NCBI GenBank assembly: GCA_905250075.1
Contig: CAJNOP010000010.1
Span: 2,773,773-2,837,772 of the forward strand
Source: Rotaria sp. Silwood1
Lineage: Eukaryota; Rotifera; Eurotatoria; Philodinida; Philodinidae
Length of the DNA stretch: 64,000 nt
Direction of reading: 5' to 3'
Position 1 is the stretch's first letter; each line of letters begins with the position of its first letter. The position numbers were made by a program, and so were the translations under genes. A model generated the notes under the pieces. The model was not told the DNA's origin and did not search any database. It worked only from the letters and a program-made list of their open reading frames with translations. This document shows positions 44,168 through 57,908 of this stretch, in pieces.

Positions 44168-47100
44168 ATGTCGGTAATTTCAAATAGTCTTCCGACTAAT
44201 AAATCTGTTAGTAGTACAATTGATAATAACTATGATCTACCTGAAATGAAATATTTACGTCCATCAGATTCTAATTCAAGAGATAATATAGCTGATTCTA
44301 AAATAGCTAATGAATGGGCAGCAAAAAAACTTGTTTGGATACCTGATGAACAAGAAGGTTTTATCTATGGTCAAATACGTCAAGAACAAAATGATGGACA
44401 ATTAATTGTTGATTTAGAAAATGGTAAACGTATTAGTATACATAAAGATGATACACAACGTGTTAATCCTCCAAAATTTAATAAAGTTGAAGACATGTCA
44501 GAATTAACTTGTTTAAATGATGCATCAGTATTATTTAATTTAAAAGAACGTTATTATTCAGGATTAATTTATACATATTCAGGTTTATTTTGTGTGGTGG
44601 TTAATCCATATAAACGTTTACCAATTTATTCTGAAAATATTATTGAAATGTATAAAGGAAAAAAACGTGAGCAAATGCCACCACATATATTTGCTATTGC
44701 TGGTGATGCATATCGTTCAATGTTACAACATCGTGAAGATCAATCAATTTTATGCACGTAAGTTATATCAATAAGATGTTTAAAATTTTATACTTTATTT
44801 TTATTTAAGAGGTGAATCTGGTGCTGGTAAAACAGAAAATACAAAAAAAGTTATTCAATATTTGGCTTATATTGCTGCAGCACCGAAAAGTTCTCAACGA
44901 TCATCAGGAAGTACCACAAGTCAATATCAGGTAAATTTTAAAAATAAGTTATTATTTATTATTTCAATAAGAAACTTGTTTTTAGCAGTATGGTACAAAA
45001 ATAAATGATATATCCGTATGTAGAAAAAGAAAAAATTTGATTTGAGATTTATTGTTTCATGTTTTTAGGGTGAACTTGAAGAACAACTGCTTCAAGCTAA
45101 TCCAATTCTTGAAGGTAAAAAAAAATAAAGAATACTAATTAAATTATTATTTTCTTATCGTTTTTTATTAAGCATTTGGTAATGCTAAAACAGTAAAAAA
45201 TGATAATTCTTCTCGATTTGGTAAATTTATTCGTATAAATTTTGATACATCGGGTTTTATTGCTGGTGCATCAATTGAAACATATTTATTAGAAAAATCT
45301 CGTACAATTCGTCAAGCTAAAAATGAACGAACATTTCATATATTTTATCAATTTTTACGTAGCGCTAATACAAAAATGATTGCTGATTATTTATTAGAAG
45401 ATTTTAGTCGTTATCGTTATTTAACAAATGGAAATTTAACAATATCAGGTATTAATGATAGTGAAGAATTTCAACATACAATAAAAGCAATGCAAATTAT
45501 GACTATATCAAATGATGAACTTAATGCAATATTTCGTACGATATCAGCTGTTTTACAAATGGGTAATATGGAATTTAAACAAGAACGTGATACTGATCAA
45601 GCAACATTACCAGATAATACAATAGCACAAAAAATTTGTCATCTATTAGGAATATCGGTAACAGATTTTGTACGATCATTTTTAAAACCAAAACTAAATG
45701 TTGGAAGAGATTTTGTTACAAAAGCACAAACAAAAGTTCAAGTAAGAGAAGGATAAAAGAAAGAAAGAAAGAATTGTTAATCTTTTGTATATAAAAAAAA
45801 ACAACTCTTATTTTCAGGTTGATTTTGCTGTTGAAGCAATATCAAAAGCTATCTATGAACGTATGTTTAAATGGATTGTAACACGTATAAATAAATCACT
45901 TGATCGAACTAAACGACAAGGTTCATCATTTATTGGAATTCTTGATATAGCTGGTTTTGAAATTTTTCAATTAAATTCTTTCGAACAATTATGTATTAAT
46001 TATACAAATGAAAAATTACAACAATTATTTAATCATACAATGTTTATTCTTGAACAAGAAGAATATCGTCGAGAAAATATTGATTGGGCATTTATTGATT
46101 TTGGTCTTGATCTTCAACCAACAATTGATCTTATTGAAAAAGTAAATTATAAATTATAATTTTATATTATAATATAATATTTTTGGTATTTATAGCCAAT
46201 GGGTATTTTAAGTTTATTAGATGAACAATGTTGGTTTCCAAAAGCAACAGATCGAACATATCTCGAGAAATTAATCAATACTCATGCTCAACATCCAAAA
46301 TTCGGTTGTGTATTGTGCTTATAATATTTTAAATCTTATGCTTTTTTTTTTCTTTGTCCTACCTAGGAAAACCAAATTATAAAGCACCATCTGATTTTAG
46401 TATAATGCATTATGCTGGTAAAGTTGATTATTCAACTGATCAATGGTTAATGAAAAATATGGATCCATTAAATGATAATGTTGTTGCTCTTTTACAAACA
46501 TCAAATGATACATTTACACGTGAAATATGGAAAGATGGTAATTTTATGTTCTTTTTCAATTTAAGGAAATTAGGCATATTTTTTTTTATTGAGCTATTGT
46601 TTTGGGAATGAGACCTTGTCTTATTCTTCAAAATTTTTCTTTAATACCTGATTATAGTGAGTTAAGCATGAGAATTGAAGTGTACTGTTGTTTGTTTTGT
46701 TTCGTTGTAATAAAAATTAAATAATTTTCTTTCATTTCAGCGGAAATTGTTGGTCTAGCAGTAACAGATCAAAATGATACAACATCTAATTTAAAATCAA
46801 ATATAAAAAAAGGAATGTTTAGAACAGTTGGTCAACTTTATAAAGAACAATTAACGAAATTAATGAATACATTAAGAAATACAAATCCAAATTTTGTTCG
46901 TTGTATTTTACCTAATCAAGAAAAAAAGGTTAGCAAAAATGAAAAATGATTCATTAAAGAATGCCTCGTTTTTCGTTCTATAGTCTGGTGTTATTTATTC
47001 ACCACTTGTACTTGATCAATTGAGATGCAATGGTGTACTGGAAGGAATTCGTATTTGTAGAAATGGTTTTCCAAATCGAATATTATTTCAAGAATTTCGT

Positions 47101-50100
47101 CAACGGTAAGAATTATTCATTTTTATTTTTATTATTCAGAATTTTGCAACTCAATTGTAGAAAGTCTAGAAATCGCTATGTCCGTTTTAAGCATATAATG
47201 GTTGATTGAATAGTTTTCAGATAAGATATTTGCTGATTTTTCACCTCCTAGAAATTATTCCAGATGAGTGAGGATCAGAATATTGTACTTTTTTCAAATA
47301 TAGACTGACAAAATTTTATTCGAGACTAGTGAAGTAATCTTTGAAAAAATGGCAAAAAATTACTTTGAATAGAAAATTGTTGTATTTTTACTATTGCAAT
47401 TTGAAACTAAAAGTTACAATCTTTACTTATATATCATCTTGTAGATCAGAAGGTATCCTAGAAAATGCACTAATTTTTTGTCTTACGAAAAGACATCTCA
47501 ATTATCGTTTCTGCTAAATACTCATTTTTGAAAGTTCGACAACTGTTTTACATTGCAAGGAGGTGTTGTAAAATACTTGGGTAAAAGCTACAACTCAGTT
47601 CAATATCATATTTCGTACAGAAGTATTCATTCTACAAAACTATATAGTATGGCAATTTTGCGTATGATCGAAAAGTGACTTCTAGAGTAAATGAAAACCT
47701 ATTTGTTGACCACTTGTAAGTCTTTCATAAAGTCTCTTGCTAATATTGAACAAAAATAAACCCAACATTTCTTGATCCATATTCAAATACTGGCAACAAT
47801 CGATAGTTTTTGACTCGTTTGAAGTGCTTTCAAAAAGGTCAAAGTGAACAAACATATTCACTGAAAACACTGATTCGCCAGTGCCGCCCAAATTAATTTT
47901 TAGAACTTTTCGAAAGTTATTCCGCTACTCTTAAACAAAATGTCTGAGCCGTTATTCGAAAAGAGCACATAATTCTGATCATAATTCATTGGAAACACTT
48001 TCTAGCGCGTCAAAAGTCAACAAACATCTTATCTAAAAACTTTCCGATCTCCCGTTAGAACGAATGAGGATTATCGTCTCGGAAAAGTTCTCGGTATTGC
48101 TCACCATCCTTTCGATCTTTGCCCTCTCATTTTTTTTTGTAACAAAAACTGAGGAAATACTCGCTCAAATAGATAGGCCTTAAGAATGTTTCTCAACCAT
48201 ATCTGCTAGCGAATTTCTGGCTCTATACTATTGCTAATCGATCTCAAAACTCCTAAATCGGATTTGACATAGAACATTTTCACGATAGCCAGTCCAAACT
48301 ATTCTCACGAGGGAACGTGTTTGATTGTACAGTCATCTTAATTCATACGACAGATAGATATCAATATTTTAATGCAAAAATCTTTCGGATGATATTATTT
48401 AGCATAAAAATCATTCTATGAAAACAAGGATAATCAATGACTTACACACAATGCGATATACTCTATAATCTAAGTAAATTCGAAACTATTCTAGAAAAAT
48501 TTTTATCTTCCGAAAAACTAGCTAATAAAGACCAAGGAAATTTTTCATGATCATATTCTGAATCAGTATATTCGGTGACTCATAATTTAGTAGCTTTTGG
48601 TGAGAAAATGACTGATCAGTTTCTATAATCTCTTCGATTTATTGCATTAATATTTCATTAAATTTCATTTCTTCTTAGTTATGAAATTCTTTGTCCAAAT
48701 GCAATTCCAAAAGAATTTATGGATGCTAAAGCTGCAGTAAAAAAAATGGTAAAATTATTTTTTAAAGAAAAATTTTTTACTTTCAATGTAATGAATTCAT
48801 TTGTTTAGATTCAAGAACTTGAACTTGATGAAAATCTTTATCGTATTGGTCTCACGAAAATCTTCTTTCGTTCAGGTGTTCTTGGTCATTTAGAAGAAGA
48901 ACGAGATTTTAAATTGACTGATATTATGACTCAATTTCAAGCATTATGTCGTGGTGTTCTTGCTCGAAAGTAAATTAATCAATATTTTCTTTTTGCGATG
49001 TCTTTTTTTTTCTAAATGATTAATTTTAAAGAAATTATCAACGACGTATTCAACAATTAAATGCTGTACGTGTTCTACAACGTAATGGTCGTGCTTTAAT
49101 GAAAATTCGTAATTGGAAATGGTGGCGTTTATTTACAAAAATCAAACCATTATTACATGTAACAAGACAAGAAGAAGACTTAAAACAAAAACAAGAAGAA
49201 ATTGATCGTTTAAAAACTGAAGTCGAATCACGTACAACACAAATAAAAGAAATGGAACAAAAATTACAATTATTTCAACAAGAACGAAGTGTTCTTAATG
49301 AACGTCTTACACATTTAAATGATGTTTTTGTTGAATCAGATGATGTAAAAATAATTTTATTTTAATGAAACAAAAACTTTTTCTATTGTAATTTATTTCT
49401 TTAAAGAATTTACGTCGAATACAAACACGTAAAGATGAACTTGAAAATTTATTACAAGATACGGAACAACGTTTACAAGAAGCTACAGATCAATTAAATC
49501 GATCGAATAAGGAACAAATACAATATGATCAACAATTACGAGTTACAAGAGAACAGTAAATAACTATTAAATAAATATTATCAAAAAAAAATACACAAGA
49601 ACAACTTTACGTATAATTTTTAGTCTCGAAGAAGAAGAACAAAGTCGACATAAATTACAAAATGAACGTATACAATCAGAAGGAAAAATAAAAAATCTTG
49701 AAGATATTGTTGCTACTCTGCAAAATGATCTTGCTAAAGTAACAAAGAAAATTTAATTTTAATTTTTGATAAATATATTTTTATTTAGGTTCAAAAAGAA
49801 CATGATGTTCTTTATGATAAATTTCAAAATACTGTTACTCAATTACAAAATGAAGAAGAAAAATTAAAAAATCTTCTTCGAATTAAAACTAAATTAGAAA
49901 GTCAATGCAATGATCTTGAAGAACGATTAAAACGTGAAACTGAGGTATATTATGTTCAAAAAGTTTTGAGAGTGTAAACATTTACATTTGGTAACAAATT
50001 TACGCATAGGAAATTAGTTTTTCTTGAATCAGTTGATATAATTCGATCGAACTCTTTATAATTATCAAATTTCTCATCCGAAAAACTTGTGAACGAGAGA

Positions 50101-53100
50101 AAATATTCAAATGTTGGACACTAGTCGAGTTCTGATTTTACTCATCAGTAGGATTCGGTAAGACTAGCCAATATTTAATCCCTTGAGGATGGGGTAACTG
50201 TGAAAAGAAGCAAAAGTTTTTAAAAACTCTCAGACACTGCATACATACATACTAGAGGTGTCCATTGCAACTGAAACTGTGCTTCTACTGCAATAGTTTT
50301 TGAGAGATTCCTCAAAAATTTCTTTGGTCGCTGTGCTTAATTGGCAAGGCTAGATTGAATCCATGCAATTCACAAGAATTCTGACTATTGAACTTGAGGA
50401 TATTCAAATCGAGTGCGAATGCATGCAATTTTACAAGCTTTCTGAAAAAAAATATGTTAGCGTCCAATGTTAGAGTCATCTAGGTCAATGGGAGATTGTC
50501 ATTGAACATGCGCTGAGTGTTGAATCGGAGGAGAACTTTTCGTTGAAATCTTCATTAGTTTCTGGGTAGATATTAGATTCGAATTTTTGCTGCCAAATCA
50601 TTTCGAAATAAAATTTCAGTAATAAATTTGTTGATGGAGAAATTGAAGCAAGATTTGAGGTAATATGAATAAGTTTCCAGAGAGGAAGAGCTTTTACGGG
50701 AAATTATTCACAACAAGAATTTGAATTTAATATCTATCTGAGGACTAATGAAGATTTTAACAAACACGTCTTCCCTACTCCGAGATTGGACGCTTACATA
50801 TATATCCATAATAATAATGGGCAGGATCAAAAAGTACTAGGAATGGAAATAATAAAGCTTCTACAATAGAAATCAATACCAAATGTTACCCTTTGTCGGA
50901 ATCTCAAGAGAAAAGTATAGAAATAATGCGTTTAACTATGGAAAGAAAAAGGTAAATGAGAGCATACTACCCATGAATGTTTCAAGATACATTACAAACA
51001 GTGGATACATGGTCTGTAAGGTGACCTAAGTCATCGAACTATTATAAGAGGCTCGAGAGGGATGAGTCATTCAAAGAAACGATTTTTCTTTCATTGAAAA
51101 AAGACTTGAATCCCTCTGCACATCTAATGAAAATTTTCGAAATACGTCACTATAGAGAGATGTTAAAGTCATTTACTAGTTGAATCCTGAAGAATGTAAA
51201 AACTATTTTGAAATGTTTGAATATTGTATTTCAATAATGTCATAAGCAAAGTATCACTCGTAATTCTCAAAGGAAAAAAAAACATAATAATTTTGGAAAT
51301 CATCTATTATTTCTAGCTTCGTCAAAAACGTGAACGTGAAATTCGTCAAATTGAAATTGAAAATCAAGAATTTCGTAGTCAATTACAAGATTTAACACAA
51401 AATATAAAAGATTTAAATATACAATTAAAACGATCTAATGATGATTTAACTAAAGCTATGACAACAGCGGAAACTGATGCTACAGCAAAAGCAAATCTTC
51501 AAAAACAAATACGTGATTTTCAAATTGAACTTGATTCTATAACAGCAGATTATACTAATGAAAGAGAACTACGTAAAAGTTTAGAATCTGAAAAACGTAC
51601 ATTAATGGAAGAAAATAATTCTTTACGTAATGAAATATTTGATAAAACAGATGTTAGTCAAGAAATACTTCAACGTGGAAAAAAACTTGAAGAACAATTA
51701 TCAACAACAAAAAATGAATTATATCAAACACGAAAAAATCATGAAACAATTATCATTGATATACGTTCAAAACATGCAAAAGAAATTGAAGAATTAACAA
51801 GACACTTAGAAAATGCTAAAAAACAAATGCAAATATATACAAAAGATCTTCAACCATTAAAAAATGATATTAAAGATCGTGATAATGAAATAAAAAATTT
51901 AAATATATTTAAACAAGATATTGAAAGAAAACGTAAACAATTAGAAATACAAATTCAAGATCTTCTACATAAATATAATGAAAGTGAAAGAATTAAAAAT
52001 GAAGCTATTGATAAATCACAACGTTATCAACAAAATATTGAAGCTTTAAATTCAGCTTATATTGAAGTTGAACAACGTTTACAAAATAATGAACGTACAA
52101 TAAATACACTTAAACAAGATAATCAAGATTTACAAGAAAGATTACAAGATGAAAATCGTCAAAAAATGAATGGTCTATCAAAACTTCGTCAAACAGAAGA
52201 TTTAATTAATGAATTAAAAGAACGTTTAGATGAAGAAGAAGAAGAAAATCATAAAATAAAAGCTAAATTAACTCAAATAACACAAGAAAATAATGAATCA
52301 CGTCGTATAAGTGAACAAATTGAACATATGGAAGAACTTCGTCGACAATTACAACGTGAAAAAGATGCTATATTAAAAGAACTTGATAATGAAAAATTAA
52401 TCAATTCAAAATTAACAAAATCAAATCAAAAACTTACGAATGATATTACTGATCTTAATGTTGAATTAGAACGTTATGGTACAATTGTACAAAATGTTGA
52501 AAAAATGAAACGTACATATGAAAAACGTATTCAAGATGAAAAAAAATTACAAGAAAAATTACGTCAAGAACGTGATCAAAATGAACGAGATTTACGTGAA
52601 AAAGAAACACAACGTTTAAATTTAATAAAAGAATTAAATGAACGTAATTATGCTTATGAAGATTTAGATAAACGTTATAAACAATTACGTACAGATATGG
52701 ATAAAAGAACAAATACAGATGATGTTGGAAGATATATTCAAGAATTAGAAAAAACTAAACGAAATTTTGGTAAGAAAATAATTTTTTGCAAATTAAATAA
52801 CTGATATATGCGCTAGAATTAAAGATGACGAGATGTAATCTTAATAATTCGACAACGACAAAAGTTAACGACCTACTGTTTTCAGAAATCTAAAGAAAAA
52901 AATTTCATACGCTTTCTCATCTGATAATAAATAAAGCATTGAAAAAAGTTATATAAGAATGATGCTTTGTTTCAACGAAATTTTGATTAAAAGTCAGAAA
53001 ATTGGCAAAAAATTAAGGGAGTTTTAATATAATTTAAACAAATAGATATTCGATTTTATTTGCTCAACTTTGACATATAAGTAAATAATCACCTGAATGT

Positions 53101-56100
53101 TGTGCTTTGAACTATAGATCTGCAAATTAGATGTATTTCATTAATGAAATCATCATGGTTAAATGCCTATTTAATTGACATGTACCCTTAAGGCAGTGTA
53201 TTCAAACCTCAAGGACATGAGCCACGGAATGACTCAGTAAACAAGTCACTAATGACTATTTGTCTCGAATCATCCATCAGATAGCTTGAAAACTACGTTG
53301 TGACGTATATCCGCTCTTGTAGTTAATTACTCTGAGTGAAGAGCTCAAGCAATTGAGGGCAAGAACTCTGTGTCAGATTCGCTTTCTGCTCAGAGCTATT
53401 AATCATAGGAAAGATATTAGGCTATTGAATCTGCTTCTAGACAAAATACCATACTGTAAATTAATCGAACAGCAAGAATATTCTTTCTTCTTTCATTAAT
53501 GAAATATTGTCTTGATTAAAGAGTTGCTATTTTTCTGTAGTCATTTTTATGAAAACCTATAGCGAAACAGATGGATTACATTACCGTGTCGATGCACTCT
53601 TCCCGACAAATCTTAAAATACATTGTTAATATTCTTTTGTTCACAATCACATCTTCAATATCTTGATTCTATAGATTAGATAAAAAAATGAGCATCTAGA
53701 AAAATATCTTATCATTGTAAGAGGGACTTCTTTAGTTTATTCTCACTTTTAGATGTTCAGTGAGCAATATCTTATATATTAATACAGAGAAGAATATAGA
53801 AAAACATTATTTTGATGTCTGTAGAAGTCGATGCAATTTCGATAATAAATGTTGGCAACAGAAACGTCCAAGTGAAAGACTATTAATTTTCTGTTCAAAA
53901 AATAGATCTCATCATCTTCATAATCATCTTGTAAGTTTCAGCAAAAATGGTTCAGCTCGATTCTTTTGCGAGAAATTAGCAGTTTAAGTACTCTGTATCA
54001 AAATACTATAAGGATCATGTGATCTATTCCTGTATAAAGTAGCAAGAAAATAAATCGTGAATTTAGTTTCCCTAATTATATCTTGTACTAGGTAAACAGG
54101 GAAGATATCAGTTCCAAGAATTCCAAGTTTTTTTTTCAAAATTTAAAATGTTCTTTTTAGAATTAATTGTTGACGATCAAAAACATCAAATAACCGAACT
54201 CGAAGATGAATTACAAACATCTGAAGAGGCTCGTTTACGACTTGAAGTAAATGTTGGTGCATTGAAACAAACAATAGAAAATGCTACCCAAGATTGTAAT
54301 AGAGAAATTGAAGATTTTAAACGTTCATCAAATCTAAGATTAAAAGAATATGAAACTGAACTTCAAGAAGAACAAAAATCTAAACAACAAATAATTCAAC
54401 AACGTAAAAAAATTGAAGTTGATCTTCAAACTTCATATCAACAAATCGAAGAAGCTAATCGATTGAAAGAAGAAACTATACGTATTAATCGTCGATTACA
54501 AGTAAATAAAATCTTATTTGTGTTTAAAATTATTTTATTCCATTTAGACTCAAATTCGCGATTTAACACGTGAATTAGATGATATTAAACATGTTGATAC
54601 TGTAACAAATCAAACTACTAAAGAATGGCAAACAAAATTAAAAACATATGAACAAAATATTCAACAATTAGCAGAAGAAAAAGATCTTATTGAACGACAA
54701 CTTCGTCAAACTCAAAAAGAACGTGATGCACTTCATCAAGAAATTGCTACTCTTAGTCGAGAATGGTAAAATATTTATTATTCTCTTGTTTTTCTCCAAT
54801 ATTTCTTCTTTATCTAGCAATTTATCCGTCGATGATAAACGTCGATTTGACGCACGTATTAATCAACTTGAAGAAGAACTTGAAGAGGAACAAATAAATT
54901 CAGAATTAAATAGTGATAAATTAAAAAAGTTAACAATAAATTATGAACAAGCTTTATTTGATTGTGCTACTGAAAAAGAAAATAATAAACAACTTGAAGT
55001 ATATTTAATAAAGAAAAATTTTTAAATAGAACTCTTTTTTTCATATAGATTATTCGTAGTAATCTTGAACGTCAAATTCGAGATTTACGTGAACAACTTG
55101 ATGCTAATGATGGATCTGCAAACGAAATGTCGAAAGCAAAAGTCGCTGCTTTTGAAGCTAAAATCCATGCATATGAAGAACAAATTGATAATGAAGTTCG
55201 GTATGTTATCAAAATATTTCTTTGTTTTAGTTAAGATTGTAACATCAAATAAGCAAATGCAGTAATAAATCGAAGATATCATAAAGAAATCGACTCGAAT
55301 AGTTTTTCAATTCAATTTTAATATCTTTTTTTTTCATAAAAAGAATTCATTTGCTTTGATTTCTAGAGAAAAACAAAAGATTTCGCGAAATATACGTTTA
55401 CTGGAAAAACGTCTTCGTGAAGCATTATCTATGGCTGAGGAAGCTCAAAAAGCAGCAAGTTATTATAAAGAAGAAGTAAGGCAATGTTTCTTTTTTGTAA
55501 TATTAATTTAAAATTAAATTAAATGGTAATTTTCGAGTTTGAAAAAGCTGATGGACGTCTACGTAAAATGAAACGTACAATAGACGAATTACAAGAAGAT
55601 TTATCACAAACAAAACTACGCTTACGTAAAGCTCAAAGAGAAAAGGATGAGATTGAAGAAACTTCAACATATGCACGAACTCGGTAAGAAATTATTTAAT
55701 TTATTTATTTTTTAATATAATTTTAACTTATAATTATTTTTAAATATACTAATTTAATACTTTTTCTTTACGTAAATTAATATTATATCAGAAGAACATC
55801 ATCTATTGCTGATTCATCATCACATCGAGGTTCTTTCATAATGAGCATTGATGAAAGTGTAGAGGTATTCCAAATAATATCACTTATTTATTGTTTTTCA
55901 CTGCTTTTTCTTGCACTTACATATATAATCTCCTCCGATTCTAGTCTCACTAATAGTTCTGCTCCTTGATGGTACATCAAAAAGAAAATGTTGACAAAAA
56001 AAGAATCTGCACATAATCATTTGTACAAAGGTAGCATGTTGAATATTTTGTTGTTGTTTTTTTTATCTAACAAGTTAATCTCTAAAGATGATAAAAAAAC

Positions 56101-57422
56101 TTTGATCATTAGATAGAATTTACTGGGGTCTATGAAGTTTTTTTTATTTTAAATTGAATTTCAGAAAAAATGACGCTAGATTCTATCCGATTGTAGGGAT
56201 CTAGCATACAATGGCGCACTGGATTTCAATTTTGTTTTAAACCAAAAAGCCTCGATTTCTAACAGACATAAGAGTCTAAAGGACCTAAGAATTATTCATT
56301 CATATACATGTATACGTATATAGATAGCCCCTTTTTCACGGTCGGACTAGAAGAACTTGAAAATTATACATAGATATATCTTATTTATTTGGATGATGGG
56401 GCTGAGGATATAAGAAGCTTTGGAATTATGTATTATCATATGTAAATAGATATCCTGTAGCACTTATTTCTATTTGAACTTCAGCGTTATTTTTTCTTTG
56501 AATTTAAATGGAAATCAAATAGATCATACTATACAAAAAAAAATCAGTGTTCTTCCTGGAGTTCTAAATTGCACCCCCTCACTGACAGAGAAAAATCTGG
56601 ATGAAACATTGTTCCTCGTTCAGATCATTAAATGATGCTCATATTTTAGAAAAAGATTCAGAAAACTTGGTTTTATTTGAAAATTAATTATTACAAGAAT
56701 AATAAATTCATGCTAGATGCAATTTTCCATGTATGATAAAGATCATAAGATCTCTTTATGGTCGATTTCATAGAATGACATTGGACAAGTCACTAAAAGC
56801 TGTTTGTCTCAGACCATCCATCTGATAGTATACTAACTACGTTGTGATATAAACTTGCTTTTATGGCCTCTATGTAACTAGTCAGTGTGTATGAAAAACT
56901 TCAGGATTTGAGCGCAAGAACTCTGTGACAGACTGGAATATTAGGTTTTTAATGATATAGTCTTCACTAGGTCAGAAAAACTTACTCAAATTGTCATAGT
57001 TCGAGATGAAAACAATAAGGAAATGAACCATTACAGATTTTGCTTATCTACAGTCGACTCTATTTAATGATATTGTATAATAAATAAACTTTGATTAATA
57101 TTAATTTGTCTATATATATGCACTATAGAAGACCACTACATATTTATTTAAAGCTTTGCACATATATTTATAAGTCTACATATTTTTCTTTTATTAACTT
57201 GATTAAAAAATATTTCTTCATGTTTTTAGCCCACTCATAATGCATAATTCATCTACATCGTTGACGAGAAATTTGTTATCATCGACGAGAATTTATTCTG
57301 AAACATCCGATGATAGCTTACAATCTCAATCAAAGAATATAAGTACAGCAGACACTCTTAGTAGAGAGAATAGCACTTTACGAAATAGTGAAACTAAAAA
57401 GTTGAATAATAAAAATTCTTAA
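44168..57422 (+). CDS. Myosin II heavy chain, non-muscle/smooth type
   Basis: The conventional myosin motor forms bipolar filaments for cytokinesis and contractility. Core exons: 44168-44757, 44810-44930, 45069-45114, 45173-45741, 45818-46141, 46196-46304, 46367-46537, 46741-46927, 46984-47105, 48679-48748, 48809-48969, 49032-49344, 49407-49555, 49624-49738, 49789-49944, 51317-52769, 54161-54501, 54548-54765, 54818-54998, 55049-55200, 55367-55475, 55538-55683, 57230-57422 (about 2,000 residues). Seen in order: SH3-like start ([12 protein letters not shown]), P-loop GESGAGKT, switch [12 protein letters not shown], switch [12 protein letters not shown]1-helix region [18 protein letters not shown], an IQ neck ([18 protein letters not shown]), then a coiled-coil rod and a short non-helical tail. 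The [16 protein letters not shown] block fits non-muscle II (zipper/MYH9-10). A phase break at the 46927 donor suggests one missing base in an A run. A loop-1 cassette exon and an optional tail exon are listed separately. Confidence 0.95.
44986..45015 (+). CDS. 30-base cassette exon in myosin loop 1
   Basis: An acceptor (TTGTTTTTAG) and a donor (GTATGT) bracket exactly 30 open bases, encoding [10 protein letters not shown]. Both flanking exons meet in phase 0, so inclusion or skipping keeps the frame. The insertion point is loop 1, just after the P-loop helix ([12 protein letters not shown]..). Vertebrate non-muscle myosin IIB carries an optional 10-residue insert at the same loop. Alternative use is inferred. 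Confidence 0.6.
49945..51316. other. Long myosin intron, nothing recognised
   Basis: A 1.37 kb intron in the rod region with no coding exon or clear repeat. A similar 1.57 kb intron lies at 47106-48678. Confidence 0.5.
53225..53390 (+). repeat. Dispersed repeat, copy 1, in myosin intron
   Basis: Matches 56775-56940 in the same orientation. Shared blocks include GAATGAC, ACAAGTCACTAA, TGTTTGTCTC-like, CCATC.GATAG, AACTACGTTGTGA and GCAAGAACTCTGTG. Divergence is roughly a quarter. Origin unknown; no coding sequence. Confidence 0.65.
55792..55864 (+). CDS. Optional 73-base tail exon of myosin II
   Basis: Bounded by ATATCAG and GTATTC, it encodes a Ser-rich stretch ([16 protein letters not shown]..). 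With it included, the last exon (57230) is read in a frame that stops after five residues (PTHNA). With it skipped, the last exon is read in another frame that stays open for 64 more Ser/Thr-rich codons to 57422. This resembles the SM1/SM2 tail choice of vertebrate smooth-muscle myosin. Confidence 0.55.
56775..56940 (+). repeat. Dispersed repeat, copy 2, in myosin intron
   Basis: Second copy of the element at 53225-53390, same orientation, about 3.5 kb away in another intron of the same gene. Confidence 0.65.
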
Positions 57423-57908
57423 AAATAAATATATTATTTTCCTATTTAATTTGCATGCGTGTGCATATATGTTTTTTTTTTGTTTTGTTTTGAAATATAT
57501 AATAGTGAATATATTGTGCTCAGGATCTGAGCTCTATTTTTTTTTCCACTGTATGTAGCTTAGTTTTCTTTTCTGGTTGTCTTCTATCTCTTGTGTATAA
57601 AGTATTGTATTGTTAAGAAAAATAAAACTATGTAAAAACATTTCAACTGTATGGGTCTTTTTTGTATTATTGTCCTAGTTTAGTAGATTATAGGTCATCT
57701 ATCCTTGAAAAATTTCTTCTGCATTCATATTATCGCTTTTATGATATTAATATTCTGCGTTTTTATTTTATATATTATTGTCTATTTAACATAAAATATA
57801 GTTTCTATATATTCTTTCATGTATGTATGTTTATATATATAAACGGAAACTATCATGCAAAAAGTATATCCTTCCTGAAGCTATTGAATTGGAAAAATGA
57901 CTTTTTTA
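57423..57908. terminator. 3' end of myosin gene; convergent spacer
   Basis: A canonical AATAAA lies at about 57621 (GAAAAATAAAACTATG), some 200 bases after the stop, followed by TGTATGGGTCTTTTTTGT, a T/GT-rich downstream element. The rest is spacer before the convergent UNC93-like gene. Confidence 0.6.

Noticed and set aside
52455-52712. Minus-strand open frame in the myosin rod
   Set aside because: Shadow of the long coiled-coil exon.
57240-57422. Last myosin exon as an independent small gene with its own ATG
   Set aside because: The frame joins in phase to exon 55683 when the 73-base exon is skipped and extends upstream of the ATG to the acceptor, so it is better read as an alternative tail.
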